Origin: Parvularculaceae bacterium
Lineage (GTDB): Bacteria > Pseudomonadota > Alphaproteobacteria > Caulobacterales > Parvularculaceae
Assembly: GCA_021776475.1 (NCBI GenBank)
Contig: JAJFFV010000006.1
Coordinates: 186,001-250,000 of the forward strand
Direction: 5' to 3'
Length of the DNA stretch: 64,000 nt
Positions 26,620 through 34,222 of the stretch are shown piece after piece (the stretch's first letter is position 1; the number at the start of each line of letters is the position of its first letter). Below the pieces are notes generated by a model, which saw only the letters and a program-made list of their open reading frames with translations, had not been told where the DNA came from and made no database searches. The position numbers and the translations under genes were made by a program.

Positions 26620-26909
26620 TCAGCGTTTTGTGATTAAGCCTATAGTCGAGAAGATTACTCCCATAATCCAGAAAGCTGGGCCCAGGATGCCTGGAAAGAA
26701 CGACACATAGGCGGGTACCAGTACAAATATGATAAAGCCAATGTCGGCGGTGGAGACAGCGATCAGTTGATCCAATAACCAGTGTGACTATTGCGCCAGT
26801 TCATCATGATGGCAACGACAAGGGCCACGAGCGCGAATACTGCTAGGTTCCAGGCGTTCTGAAACAATCTGCCTTGCACCACTCCCGGATCCACATTTCG
26901 CTCTCCCAT
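26620..26909 (-). pseudogene. Frameshifted small membrane protein gene
   Basis: From ATG 26909 one frame encodes a soluble start (GERNVDPGVVQGRLFQNAWN), then helix 1 (LAVFALVALVVAIMMNW), and stops a few codons later. The next frame carries straight on with 'DQLIAVSTADIGFIIFVLVP' and 'GPAFWIMGVIFSTIGLIT', ending KR and TGA at 26620. The two halves join near 'NSH' (about 26786-26795), so a 1-2 base indel has broken a protein of about 96 residues with two or three helices. I do not recognise the family. Confidence 0.55.
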
Positions 26910-27116
26910 TTTTGTCAACTCTGAACAGGGGCAAGCTATCACAAACTAATAAATGTGCGATACTTTGCCTCCAACAATCCAGCGCGTGCCAATAGGCGTG
27001 CAAGTGCACTTGCATTGCGCCTTAGATCGAAGTAATCGAGCGATTGCGTTCGTTGCAGGTCATCAGTAAGCAGAACAAGTCAGTAGCCAGGGTATGTTGT
27101 CCCCCAGAATGTGCTA

Positions 27117-27175
27117 CCACATGATCTAATTAGAAAATGTTGGTAGCGGAGGAGGGAACCCCCGACACGCGGATT
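27117..27175. repeat. Degenerate copy of the tRNA-Met 3' half and flank (candidate attachment site)
   Basis: TGGTAGCGGAGGAGGGA, a five-base deletion, then ACCCCCGACACGCGGATT match the 3' half of the tRNA-Met gene at 30995-31071, from the CCA end to the anticodon loop. The flank before it (ACCACATGATCTAATTAGAA) is also like the flank of the real tRNA (ACCAACTGATCTGATTGAGA). The same orientation, the boundary at the anticodon loop and the lost T-loop bases fit the far att site of an element that integrated at the tRNA 3' end. Confidence 0.65.
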
Positions 27176-27238
27176 TGAACATTGTTGTTTTGGCAATTCT
27201 GTGATACAAATCCGACGGGTTGTCTGGGGAAGATAGCG

Positions 27239-28405
27239 ATGAAAACGTTCAATCTGTTCGCGATGATCGTATTGGTGTTTTTGGGAATTCTGAGCCTTTC
27301 TCTGCCGGCCGCCGCTCAGACGCGGGAGTGCCAACGAAACAGAGATTGTGGGTCGGGACAATACTGCTCAAATTTTCAACAATGTCGTACAATAGGTGCC
27401 TCTTGCAGAGCAGATGGCGATTGTCCCCGGGTCGTGGATGGTGTTCGCGAAAATCAGATTTGTATATCGAACGTGTGCCAGCTTCCATCCTGCGACAGCA
27501 ACCGGGATTGCCCGGTTACTGAAATTTGCAAAGATGGCCGGTGTGTAGTTAATGTTGAAGCCGACCGCGACCGTGATGGTGTTCCAGATGCTTTGGATAC
27601 ATGCCCCTCTATTCCCAATCCGGGTCAGTCAGACTGGGACGAAGACAGGACCGGAGATGCCTGTGATTACGATGACGACAATGATGCAATTCCGGACATA
27701 GATGATAACTGCCCAAAATATTCGTACGCTGGAATCATGGCGGATACGGATGGTGATGGAAAAGGTGATTTCTGCGATGCCGATGCTGACAATGATTACG
27801 TCCACAACCTGGTTGATAACTGTCCCTTGACTCGTAACGAAACACAAGACGATGTGGACAAAGATGGTCTTGGCGACGCGTGTGATGATAACGACGCTGA
27901 TGATGATGAAATCCGGGACGATCAGGACAACTGCCCGAAAATTAAAAACCGTGATCAGAATGATAGTGACTCAGACGGTATCGGGGACGTGTGTGACAGC
28001 GATCTCGATAATGACCGGGTCCTGAATTACGAAGACAATTGCGTTGATCTTGCTAATAATGGTCAAAGTGATTCAGACCGAGATGGGTTCGGAGACACCT
28101 GTGACCTGTGTCCCAATCAGGCTGGTGGTTACTATAAGGAACCGGATATGGACGGGGACCGAACGCCGGATAGTTGTGATTTTGACATAGACGGCGATCA
28201 AATCTCAAATGAAGAAGACAATTGCCGTATCGTTTCCAATGAGGACCAGGCCGATTCGGATTGCAACGGTCGCGGCGATGCTTGCCAGAGTAGCGATGGG
28301 CCGAGGATTGATTATTGTCGGTTGAATCCAGAAAACCGCACGATTGGTCCAGTCATTCAGCGGCCTGATTTTTCGAAGCCTCTGCGGCTCCCTGATAATG
28401 ACTAG
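27239..28405 (+). CDS. Secreted Cys-rich protein with thrombospondin type-3 repeats
   Basis: ATG 27239 gives a clear signal peptide (KTFNLFAMIVLVFLGILSLS...AAAQ). Residues about 23-100 form a disulfide-rich module of the C-x(n)-DC-x-x-G-x-x-C kind (CQRNRDCGSGQYCSNFQQC, CDSNRDCPVTEICKDGRC). About ten thrombospondin type-3 units follow to the C terminus: D-x-D-x-D-G-x-x-D-x-x-D-x-C-P repeats such as 'DRDRDGVPDALDTCPSIPNP' and 'DTDGDGKGDFCDADADND'. These wrap calcium ions in a rigid wire. The 388-residue protein ends in a short proline-containing tail with no visible anchor or sorting domain. Likely an extracellular or periplasmic calcium-dependent spacer or adhesin. It lies inside the tRNA-flanked island. 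Confidence 0.85.
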   Translation: MKTFNLFAMIVLVFLGILSLSLPAAAQTRECQRNRDCGSGQYCSNFQQCRTIGASCRADGDCPRVVDGVRENQICISNVCQLPSCDSNRDCPVTEICKDGRCVVNVEADRDRDGVPDALDTCPSIPNPGQSDWDEDRTGDACDYDDDNDAIPDIDDNCPKYSYAGIMADTDGDGKGDFCDADADNDYVHNLVDNCPLTRNETQDDVDKDGLGDACDDNDADDDEIRDDQDNCPKIKNRDQNDSDSDGIGDVCDSDLDNDRVLNYEDNCVDLANNGQSDSDRDGFGDTCDLCPNQAGGYYKEPDMDGDRTPDSCDFDIDGDQISNEEDNCRIVSNEDQADSDCNGRGDACQSSDGPRIDYCRLNPENRTIGPVIQRPDFSKPLRLPDND

Positions 28406-28538
28406 CCATTGAGCTGAGTGATAGTCCCTTAAAGGAATTCATTGCAATCCTCCATTCATTGCACAATCCTAGCGCACTGGAAGGTTGCCCCGAATATCGT
28501 TAGCTCAGTAGGCTGAAAAAAGTCTTTTGTAGCGCGCG

Positions 28539-28561
28539 GGCGCGTCAGGGTCTTTTTGCTG
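28539..28561 (+). repeat. Copy D of the dispersed motif
   Basis: GGCGCGTCAGGGTCTTTTTG CTG, 28 bp downstream of the TIR gene's stop. The clearest copy of the set and the reference for the others. Confidence 0.5.
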
Positions 28562-28589
28562 TAGGATAATGAAGGTCCGTCCGCGCTGA

Positions 28590-29972
28590 TTACTTGGTAC
28601 AGGTAGTGCTTTCTTCTGTTGTGGAAGCCATCAATGCCGTTTCGGTCAGCATCTCGATCGTTGAAGGTTCGTCCGACAGCTGCGCTTCGTAAAGGAGTTC
28701 CTGCTCGAACTGCTGCTCGAAAATGTCAGCATCGCTTTTGCTACCGGCAAATGCCTGCGGGCTGACACCATTGATCAGTATATTGTCTACATCGATACTG
28801 CTGAGTGTATCGTAAAGCAGGTTTCCGGATAATCGCCAGTTGCTGGTTCCGCGGAACGACATGGAAATCTCGGCCCCGGTGTCCGGATCGAATCCCTGCA
28901 GCGTACCGGATCCGCGGGATGTGCCGGATGCGTCATAGATGATAGTCCCGGTCGCGCTGAACCCGCTTCCGAAGCTGACGCACTCCCATGTGCCGACAAT
29001 CAGTTCCTGATTGCTCCGTTGTCGGGGTTTTTCATAAGAGGGGACCGGTTCGGGATCGGGCTTGCTTTCGTCAGCTGTCTGGGTTGCCGGTTGCCGCGTT
29101 GTCACCTGCGGTTCGGCTGGTACAGGCGACGGCTGTGAACCTGCGGTCCCGTCTGTGGCATGCCCGCTGGCAGATTCCGGAGGCTCATTAGCTGATGAAT
29201 CCTGGGAGCCGTTCGGGGCAGGTTCCTTTGTTACCGGCTGTGTCATGGCCGTTTCTGCCGGCTGCTCCGTACTGGTTGCCAGCAGCGAGGCCGGTTGTCG
29301 ACCGCTGGTGTTCATGAGCATGAAGGCAATGGCAATACCGGTGACGGCAACGCCGCCTGCAATCCCGCCGACGACAGCCAAAGCTGGCAGGCGGGATTTC
29401 TGTTTTTCAGGCACGAACCCCGTGGAGTGTGGCGTGGATGTGCCACCGGCAAAATCCGGGGCATGGCCCTTTCGCCGCGTTTCAATCGGGTTGATCGTGC
29501 CGAGTTCGGCAAGTGGCTGGCCGCCATAGCGCCGCCACGCCCGTGTCGCCTGGTCAAGGCCGGCGAGGTCCGGCTTCGGTTCCCGCCCGATGCGGGTTGA
29601 AATTTCGCGTAGCAGCCCGCCCGGTTCAAAAGGCTTGGGTGCCCCGTCCCACTTGGTCAGGTCCTGGGTCTGGTCGCCGTCAAATTCGATCGGCAGGTCG
29701 CAGGCGGCAATCTTTACCGGACAGAACTTTGCTGTGCGTTTGGCATAGCGGGCTTCGGAACGCACCCAGTCACTGTCCACAGACAGGTCGCACCATAAAA
29801 CGACAACGGCTCTTGCGTTCTTCAGCTCCTGCTCGATCTGGCGACCGAAATCGTTGCCCGACAGAAGGGCGTAGTCGAACCAGACGGAGTAGCCGTGATG
29901 TTCAAGAACTTCGGCCAGGTGTTCGGCGGCTGGCCGTCGATCAGACTTATAGCTGATAAAAACATCTGCCAT
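28590..29972 (-). CDS. TIR-domain protein with a transmembrane helix and C-terminal extracytoplasmic domain
   Basis: The start is ATG 29972, preceded by GAGGGGAAC and directly followed by 'ADVFISYKSDRRPAAEHLAEVLEHHGYSVWFD', the TIR box 1 and 2. The domain continues through 'ARAVVVLWCDLSVDSDWVRSEARYA', where E73 in W-x-x-x-E is at the catalytic glutamate position of NAD-cleaving TIRs. A linker, one helix (about 195-220) and a long Pro/Ser/Thr/Glu-rich stalk follow. The C-terminal module begins 'LIVGTWECVSFGSGFSATGTI', like small GTW-type barrel domains. Total 460 residues. The layout suggests an outside-in sensor with a cytosolic TIR effector. This gene looks more GC-rich than its neighbours and sits inside the tRNA-flanked island, which suggests transfer. 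Confidence 0.82.
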   Translation of the reverse strand: MADVFISYKSDRRPAAEHLAEVLEHHGYSVWFDYALLSGNDFGRQIEQELKNARAVVVLWCDLSVDSDWVRSEARYAKRTAKFCPVKIAACDLPIEFDGDQTQDLTKWDGAPKPFEPGGLLREISTRIGREPKPDLAGLDQATRAWRRYGGQPLAELGTINPIETRRKGHAPDFAGGTSTPHSTGFVPEKQKSRLPALAVVGGIAGGVAVTGIAIAFMLMNTSGRQPASLLATSTEQPAETAMTQPVTKEPAPNGSQDSSANEPPESASGHATDGTAGSQPSPVPAEPQVTTRQPATQTADESKPDPEPVPSYEKPRQRSNQELIVGTWECVSFGSGFSATGTIIYDASGTSRGSGTLQGFDPDTGAEISMSFRGTSNWRLSGNLLYDTLSSIDVDNILINGVSPQAFAGSKSDADIFEQQFEQELLYEAQLSDEPSTIEMLTETALMASTTEESTTCTK

Positions 29973-30334
29973 GTGGTTCCCCTCTCTGCTGGCATCATAG
30001 GCGTCGGCGCAGTGACGCACAACGGCGTATGGCGGTTTCTGTGACCCTGATTACAGGCATTACGGGCAAGGGTGTGACCGGGCGCGCGCCTCACCTGAGG
30101 ATGAGATCGGACCCGGTGCGTGAAACAGTGGGCAAAACTCCTTCTAACGACTCTTCGTTTTTGCGCCGGAAAACTGGTCAATTAATTCAGGAATGACGAC
30201 TGCTCTGAGGGCGATTACGCGCGCGTGAGGGACTAAGGGGTGGATTGGATCCCTAGGACAATTGAACTTTGTCACCCAGAATGTCACCCAGCAGCCTGCA
30301 ACAGATCTAATTGTTCCAACTACTCATTCGTTCC
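29973..30334. other. Gap between the TIR gene and the broken NERD gene
   Basis: No gene supported. The first 150 bases are GC-rich like the TIR gene, and the rest is AT-richer. CACCCAGAATGTCACCCAGC near 30274 repeats a phrase (TTGTCNCCCAGA) seen near 26600 and 27090. Confidence 0.3.
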
Positions 30335-30818
30335 TTAGCCATGGAGATGGCGATATCCCAGCTGTTGGAATTCACTATCGCCCACAAAAACTATCACCGA
30401 GTGGACACAATTTTTGTCCAAGCCCAAGTTCTGTTCGACAGCCTTTATGTGCTTAAAGTTTTGCCTAAGAGGGTTCATGAATGGATACTTATCCCGGTAA
30501 ACGACCTGGGTCCATTTTGGGGAGTGGCTGCTACCAAAAAATTCACCCTGTATAATTTTTGGTTTCAATTACAAATACACCGTATAGGGATAAAACAATA
30601 TGGTCTATTTGTGTTTCTCCTCGAGTGGTAGGAAGTACCACATCGTGAACACTGAGATACTCTTCAGATGAAAGGTGAGTTTCTATCCACCTACGAACAA
30701 TGTATTCGCCTTCTTCTCCAATTTCTTCGGGGCTTGGCTCTCGATTAACGACAGCACTAAGAATCCCTATGGCAACAAAAATTGCCAAAATCACAATTAT
30801 GACGGTATTGTATTCCAT
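30335..30818 (-). pseudogene. NERD-domain protein gene broken by a nonsense codon and a frameshift
   Basis: From ATG 30818: an anchor helix (NTVIIVILAIFVAIGILSAVV), then the NERD start 'GEEGEYIVRRWI', 'LPTTRGETQIDHIVLS' and 'VFVIETKNYTG' (Q-x-D-H and E-T-K are the nuclease-like motif residues). The conserved Trp next is now TGA, and an extra T in the run that follows shifts the frame. The other frame then continues 'FGSSHSPKWTQVVYRDK', 'NPLRQNFKHIKAVEQNLGL' and 'HSVIVFVGDSEF', exactly the expected second half. It ends after 'YRHLHG'. Two separate lesions in neighbouring codons mean an established pseudogene. NERD proteins often occur in phage-defence and DNA-processing settings. Confidence 0.8.
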
Positions 30819-30994
30819 GTTGAGACCCGACGTGATGAGGGTGCGTACTCAATTCATAACACACATTTACGCCTGTCTGCACAAGTGGAGGAAATCAGTA
30901 TCCTGATGGTACCCAGAACGACCCCCAGCACTCTTGATGCGACGTCAGTTCGTCACACGTTTGGACGTAACCAACTGATCTGATTGAGAAAGGT

Positions 30995-31071
30995 TGGTAG
31001 CGGAGGAGGGACTTGAACCCCCGACACGCGGATTATGATTCCGCTGCTCTAACCACCTGAGCTACTCCGCC
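30995..31071 (-). tRNA. tRNA-Met (CAT), elongator type
   Basis: Read on the minus strand: acceptor GGCGGAG (pairs with CTCCGCT), D arm GCTC...GAGC, anticodon stem GCGGA/TCCGC with loop ATCATAA, so the anticodon is CAT. The variable loop is GTGTC, the T arm GGGGG-TTCAAGT-CCCTC, and the CCA end is encoded. Length is 77. The normal acceptor pairing and T arm fit elongator tRNA-Met rather than initiator. A lysidine-modified tRNA-Ile cannot be excluded from the anticodon alone. Its 3' half is duplicated at 27141-27175. Confidence 0.95.
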
Positions 31072-31091
31072 AAATCTCTTGCGAGAGGGTT

Positions 31092-31121
31092 GTATAAAAG
31101 CGAACCTTCCTCCCTTGTCAA
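31092..31121 (-). promoter_or_regulatory. Sigma-70-type promoter of tRNA-Met
   Basis: On the minus strand TTGACA (31116-31121), an 18-base spacer and TTATAC (31092-31097) stand about 20 bases before the tRNA 5' end. Confidence 0.65.
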
Positions 31122-31141
31122 CGCAAAATAGCGACGCCTGT

Positions 31142-33049
31142 TTAGCGGACCAATAGGTACCCTTTTTCAGTCAAGTAGTCGACAATCTGTTCTGCAGCCT
31201 GTTCAGCCGATGTGCCCACAGTATTGACCTCGATTTCCGCATGTCGCGGTGGTTGGTAGTCAGAGCTGATGCCAGTGAAGTTCTCAAGCTCACCTGCTCG
31301 GGCCTTTTTGTAGAGGCCTTTGACATCGCGGCTCTCCGCGACTTCCAGTGGTGTATTCACATAAATTTCGACAAATTCACCATCATCCATCAGTGCTCTC
31401 GCCATTTGGCGTTCGGCTCTAAACGGGGATATAAAAGAGACCAGCGTGATCAATCCCGCATCAGACATCAGTTTAGCTGTTTCCGATACGCGGCGAATGT
31501 TTTCGACCCGGTCGGCATCAGTGAACCCCAAATCATTGTTGAGCCCGTGTCGGACATTGTCACCATCAAGAATATAGGTGTGTCGACCGAGGTCGAACAG
31601 TTTCTTTTCAACAAAGTTGGCGATGGTTGATTTGCCAGCGCCGGAAAGCCCAGTGAACCAGAGCACGGCGGGCTTTTGATGCTTTTGCGTCGCCCGTTCA
31701 GGTTTCCCGACCTCTAGGGCCTGCCAGTGGACGTTTGCCGCCCGTCGCAGGGAAAAATCAAGCATACCGACGCCCACGGTCTCGTTGGTTTGTCTGTTGA
31801 TCAGCACGAAGCTACCCGTGTGTCTGTTATCTTTATACGGATCGAAGGCGATCGGCTTTGCCAGCGAAATGTTGCAGACGCCAACTTCGTTAAGAGCCAG
31901 AGTTTTGCCTGCTTCATGCGCGAAGTTATTGACGTCTACCTTGTGCTTTAGTTCTGTGATGGTCGCCGATACCAGTTGATTGTTGGTTTTCAGCAAATAT
32001 TGCCGTCCGGGGAACATCATATTTTCATTCATCCAGATTAGGTGCGCTGCGAACTGGTCTGATTGCTCGGCTGGATTGCCTTTGCTGCAGAGAAGGTCGC
32101 CTCGCGAAATGTCGATTTCATCTTCGAGGGTAAGAGTAATCGCCTGATCCGCTTGTGCTTCCTCCAACTCTCCACTTTGGGTGACAATCGCCTTGACTTT
32201 CGACCGCTGTCCGGACGGTGTAACGATGATTTCATCACCCAGCTTTACGGTGCCAGCGGCGATAGTGCCGGCATATCCTCGGAAATCAAGATCGGGTCTG
32301 TTCACCCATTGGACAGGTAGGCGAAAACCACAATCGTTCCTGGCCTTAGTAATCTCGACCGTCTCTAGATGCTCCATGAGGGTTTTATGGTCATACCATT
32401 CACAGCGCTCGCTGCGCCGGGTGATATTGTCGCCGTCGAGAGCGGACATTGGAATAAAAACGATTTCTTCAAAATCTAGGTCTTCAGCGAAACTTCGATA
32501 TTCTGCTTCAATTGAGTTGAAGGCATGCTGCGAGAAGTCGACGAGGTCCATCTTGTTGATGGCAACGACCACATGTCTGATCCCGAGCAGGGACGCAATG
32601 TAGCTGTGCCGACGTGTTTGTACCTGTACTCCGTTTCTCGCATCAATCAGAATGATAGCTAAGTCTGCTGTAGAAGCACCGGTTGCCATGTTGCGGGTGT
32701 ATTGCTCATGACCAGGCGTATCCGCGACAATGAATTTTCTCTTGTCGGTCGAGAAAAACCGATAGGCGACATCAATCGTAATACCCTGTTCACGTTCCGC
32801 CGCGAGGCCATCAACGAGCAGGGCAAGATCTGGCTTACTACCCGTGGTGCCCGATTTTTTTGAATCATGTTCGACTGCCGCCAGTTGATCTTCGTATACA
32901 AGCTTGCTGTCATAGAGCAGTCGACCGATCAGGGTAGACTTGCCATCATCAACACTGCCGCATGTTATAAAACGCAGAAAACTCTTGTGTTCCTGGGCGT
33001 CAAGATAAGCCAGGATGTCTGTTGCGATAAGTTCGTCCTGATGCGACAT
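31142..33049 (-). CDS. cysNC: Bifunctional sulfate adenylyltransferase subunit 1 / APS kinase (CysN-CysC fusion)
   Basis: The 635-residue fusion begins with an EF-Tu-like GTPase: P-loop 'CGSVDDGKSTLIGRLLYD', 'GITIDVAYRFF', 'DTPGHEQYTRNM' and 'NKMDLV', then barrel domains. From about residue 455 it is an APS kinase with its own P-loop 'LWFTGLSGAGKSTIANFVEKKL', 'LDGDNVRHGLNNDLGF' and 'FREVYVDTP'-like 'FVEIYVNTPLEVAESRD'. The GTPase part drives ATP sulfurylase with CysD; the kinase part phosphorylates APS to PAPS. The start codon overlaps the cysD stop (TAATG), so the pair is coupled. Confidence 0.96.
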   Translation of the reverse strand: MSHQDELIATDILAYLDAQEHKSFLRFITCGSVDDGKSTLIGRLLYDSKLVYEDQLAAVEHDSKKSGTTGSKPDLALLVDGLAAEREQGITIDVAYRFFSTDKRKFIVADTPGHEQYTRNMATGASTADLAIILIDARNGVQVQTRRHSYIASLLGIRHVVVAINKMDLVDFSQHAFNSIEAEYRSFAEDLDFEEIVFIPMSALDGDNITRRSERCEWYDHKTLMEHLETVEITKARNDCGFRLPVQWVNRPDLDFRGYAGTIAAGTVKLGDEIIVTPSGQRSKVKAIVTQSGELEEAQADQAITLTLEDEIDISRGDLLCSKGNPAEQSDQFAAHLIWMNENMMFPGRQYLLKTNNQLVSATITELKHKVDVNNFAHEAGKTLALNEVGVCNISLAKPIAFDPYKDNRHTGSFVLINRQTNETVGVGMLDFSLRRAANVHWQALEVGKPERATQKHQKPAVLWFTGLSGAGKSTIANFVEKKLFDLGRHTYILDGDNVRHGLNNDLGFTDADRVENIRRVSETAKLMSDAGLITLVSFISPFRAERQMARALMDDGEFVEIYVNTPLEVAESRDVKGLYKKARAGELENFTGISSDYQPPRHAEIEVNTVGTSAEQAAEQIVDYLTEKGYLLVR

Positions 33050-33951
33050 TAGAAATAACCTTCCTGCTTTTTCTTCTCCATGGATGCTGATTGATCGTGA
33101 TCGATTAGCCGTCCCTGACGTTCGGAAGTTGTCGTCAGTAATGTTTCCTGGATGATCTCGGGCAATGTCGCCGCATTGCTTTCGACGGCGCCGGTCAGCG
33201 GATAGCAGCCCAGTGTCCGGAAGCGGACCATCTTTGCCACGGGCTTTTCGCCCGGTTGCAATGGCAAACGATCATCATCTGCCATGATCATCATACCGTC
33301 ACGTTCAACCACGGACCTTTTTGCAGCAAAATAAAGTGACGGGATTTTGATCTGTTCCTTGTAAATATATTGCCAGATATCGAGCTCGGTCCAATTTGAC
33401 ATCGGGAACACTCGGATGCTCTCGCCTTTGGCGATCTTTGTATTGTAGATGTTCCAAAGCTCCGGCCGCTGATTTTTAGGATCCCAGCGATGACCTGCGG
33501 ATCTAAACGAGAATATGCGCTCTTTCGCGCGGGATTTTTCTTCGTCGCGGCGTGCACCGCCAAAAGCCGCATCAAACCCATACTTGTCGAGCGCTTGTTT
33601 TAACGCTTGTGTTTTCATGACATCCGTATGAACCGCGGAACCGTGGCTGAAAGGGCCAACTCCTTGCTCAACCCCTTCGGAATTAATGTAGACCAGAAGC
33701 TCGAGCCCCAGCTTTTTGACCGTCTTGTCCCTGAACGCGATCATTTCGCGGAACTTCCACGTCGTATCAACATGCAACAGGGGGAAAGGGGGCTTCGAGG
33801 GATAAAACGCTTTCAACGCCAGCTGCAGCATAACGGAGGAGTCTTTGCCGACGGAATAGAGCATGACCGGTTTTTCGCATTCTGCTGCGACTTCCCGCAT
33901 AATATGAATGCTTTCGGCTTCCAGCCGCTCAAGGTGAGTTAATTCTTTCAT
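33049..33951 (-). CDS. cysD: Sulfate adenylyltransferase subunit 2
   Basis: From ATG 33951 the product is 300 residues and begins '[41 protein letters not shown]', matching CysD. The SGKDS-like PP-loop (SVGKDSSV) binds ATP. '[21 protein letters not shown]', '[15 protein letters not shown]' and the end '[24 protein letters not shown]' are fully conserved. The frame stays open to a TTG at 34011, but those 20 residues have no counterpart in the family. First gene of the cysD-cysNC operon. Confidence 0.95.
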   Translation of the reverse strand: MKELTHLERLEAESIHIMREVAAECEKPVMLYSVGKDSSVMLQLALKAFYPSKPPFPLLHVDTTWKFREMIAFRDKTVKKLGLELLVYINSEGVEQGVGPFSHGSAVHTDVMKTQALKQALDKYGFDAAFGGARRDEEKSRAKERIFSFRSAGHRWDPKNQRPELWNIYNTKIAKGESIRVFPMSNWTELDIWQYIYKEQIKIPSLYFAAKRSVVERDGMMIMADDDRLPLQPGEKPVAKMVRFRTLGCYPLTGAVESNAATLPEIIQETLLTTTSERQGRLIDHDQSASMEKKKQEGYF

Positions 33952-34222
33952 GATGATGGATTCCCGCAGCGCCACATGGCGCTCAACTACTTCCGGTTCG
34001 ATTACCGCCAAAAGGGAGCGATGTCGCCCGGATCAACCAAATTGACACCACGCAATAGGCAACTTTCGACAGGGTCGCAACTACGAAATTACTGCCGATA
34101 GACCAGAATTATTCAATATAATGTGGTAGTTAGGGCGTGTTCTCATGCTGACAAGGCTTCTTTTACGCTTTAACGCATACTACATTGGCAGCTAACGGAA
34201 TCGAGCGCGCGGAACGAGTACC

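Larger units (their letters stand above)
25848..27116. other. Gene graveyard: long stretch with only decayed coding
   Basis: Over 1.2 kb holds no intact recognisable gene. A frame of 83 codons at 25889-26140 (TTG start, plus) has no family likeness. Within the stretch I can support two decayed minus-strand genes (26159-26260 and 26620-26909), a perfect 13-bp inverted repeat and one copy of the dispersed motif. A short phrase GGTATGTTGTCNCCCAGA occurs twice, near 26600 and 27090. Confidence 0.5.

Noticed and set aside
27629-27847. 72-codon minus-strand ORF rich in Ile and Val
   Set aside because: It is the complement of Asp-rich TSP3 codons (GAT/GAC read as ATC/GTC), not a membrane protein.
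27620-28250. Repeated GATGATGAC-like tracts that could suggest a CRISPR or microsatellite
   Set aside because: They are in-frame calcium-binding TSP3 codons; spacing and sequence follow the protein repeats. No CRISPR array was seen anywhere in the window.
29312-29629. 105-codon minus-strand ORF inside the TIR gene
   Set aside because: Other frame of a GC-rich gene; GC-rich DNA has few stops and gives long shadow frames.
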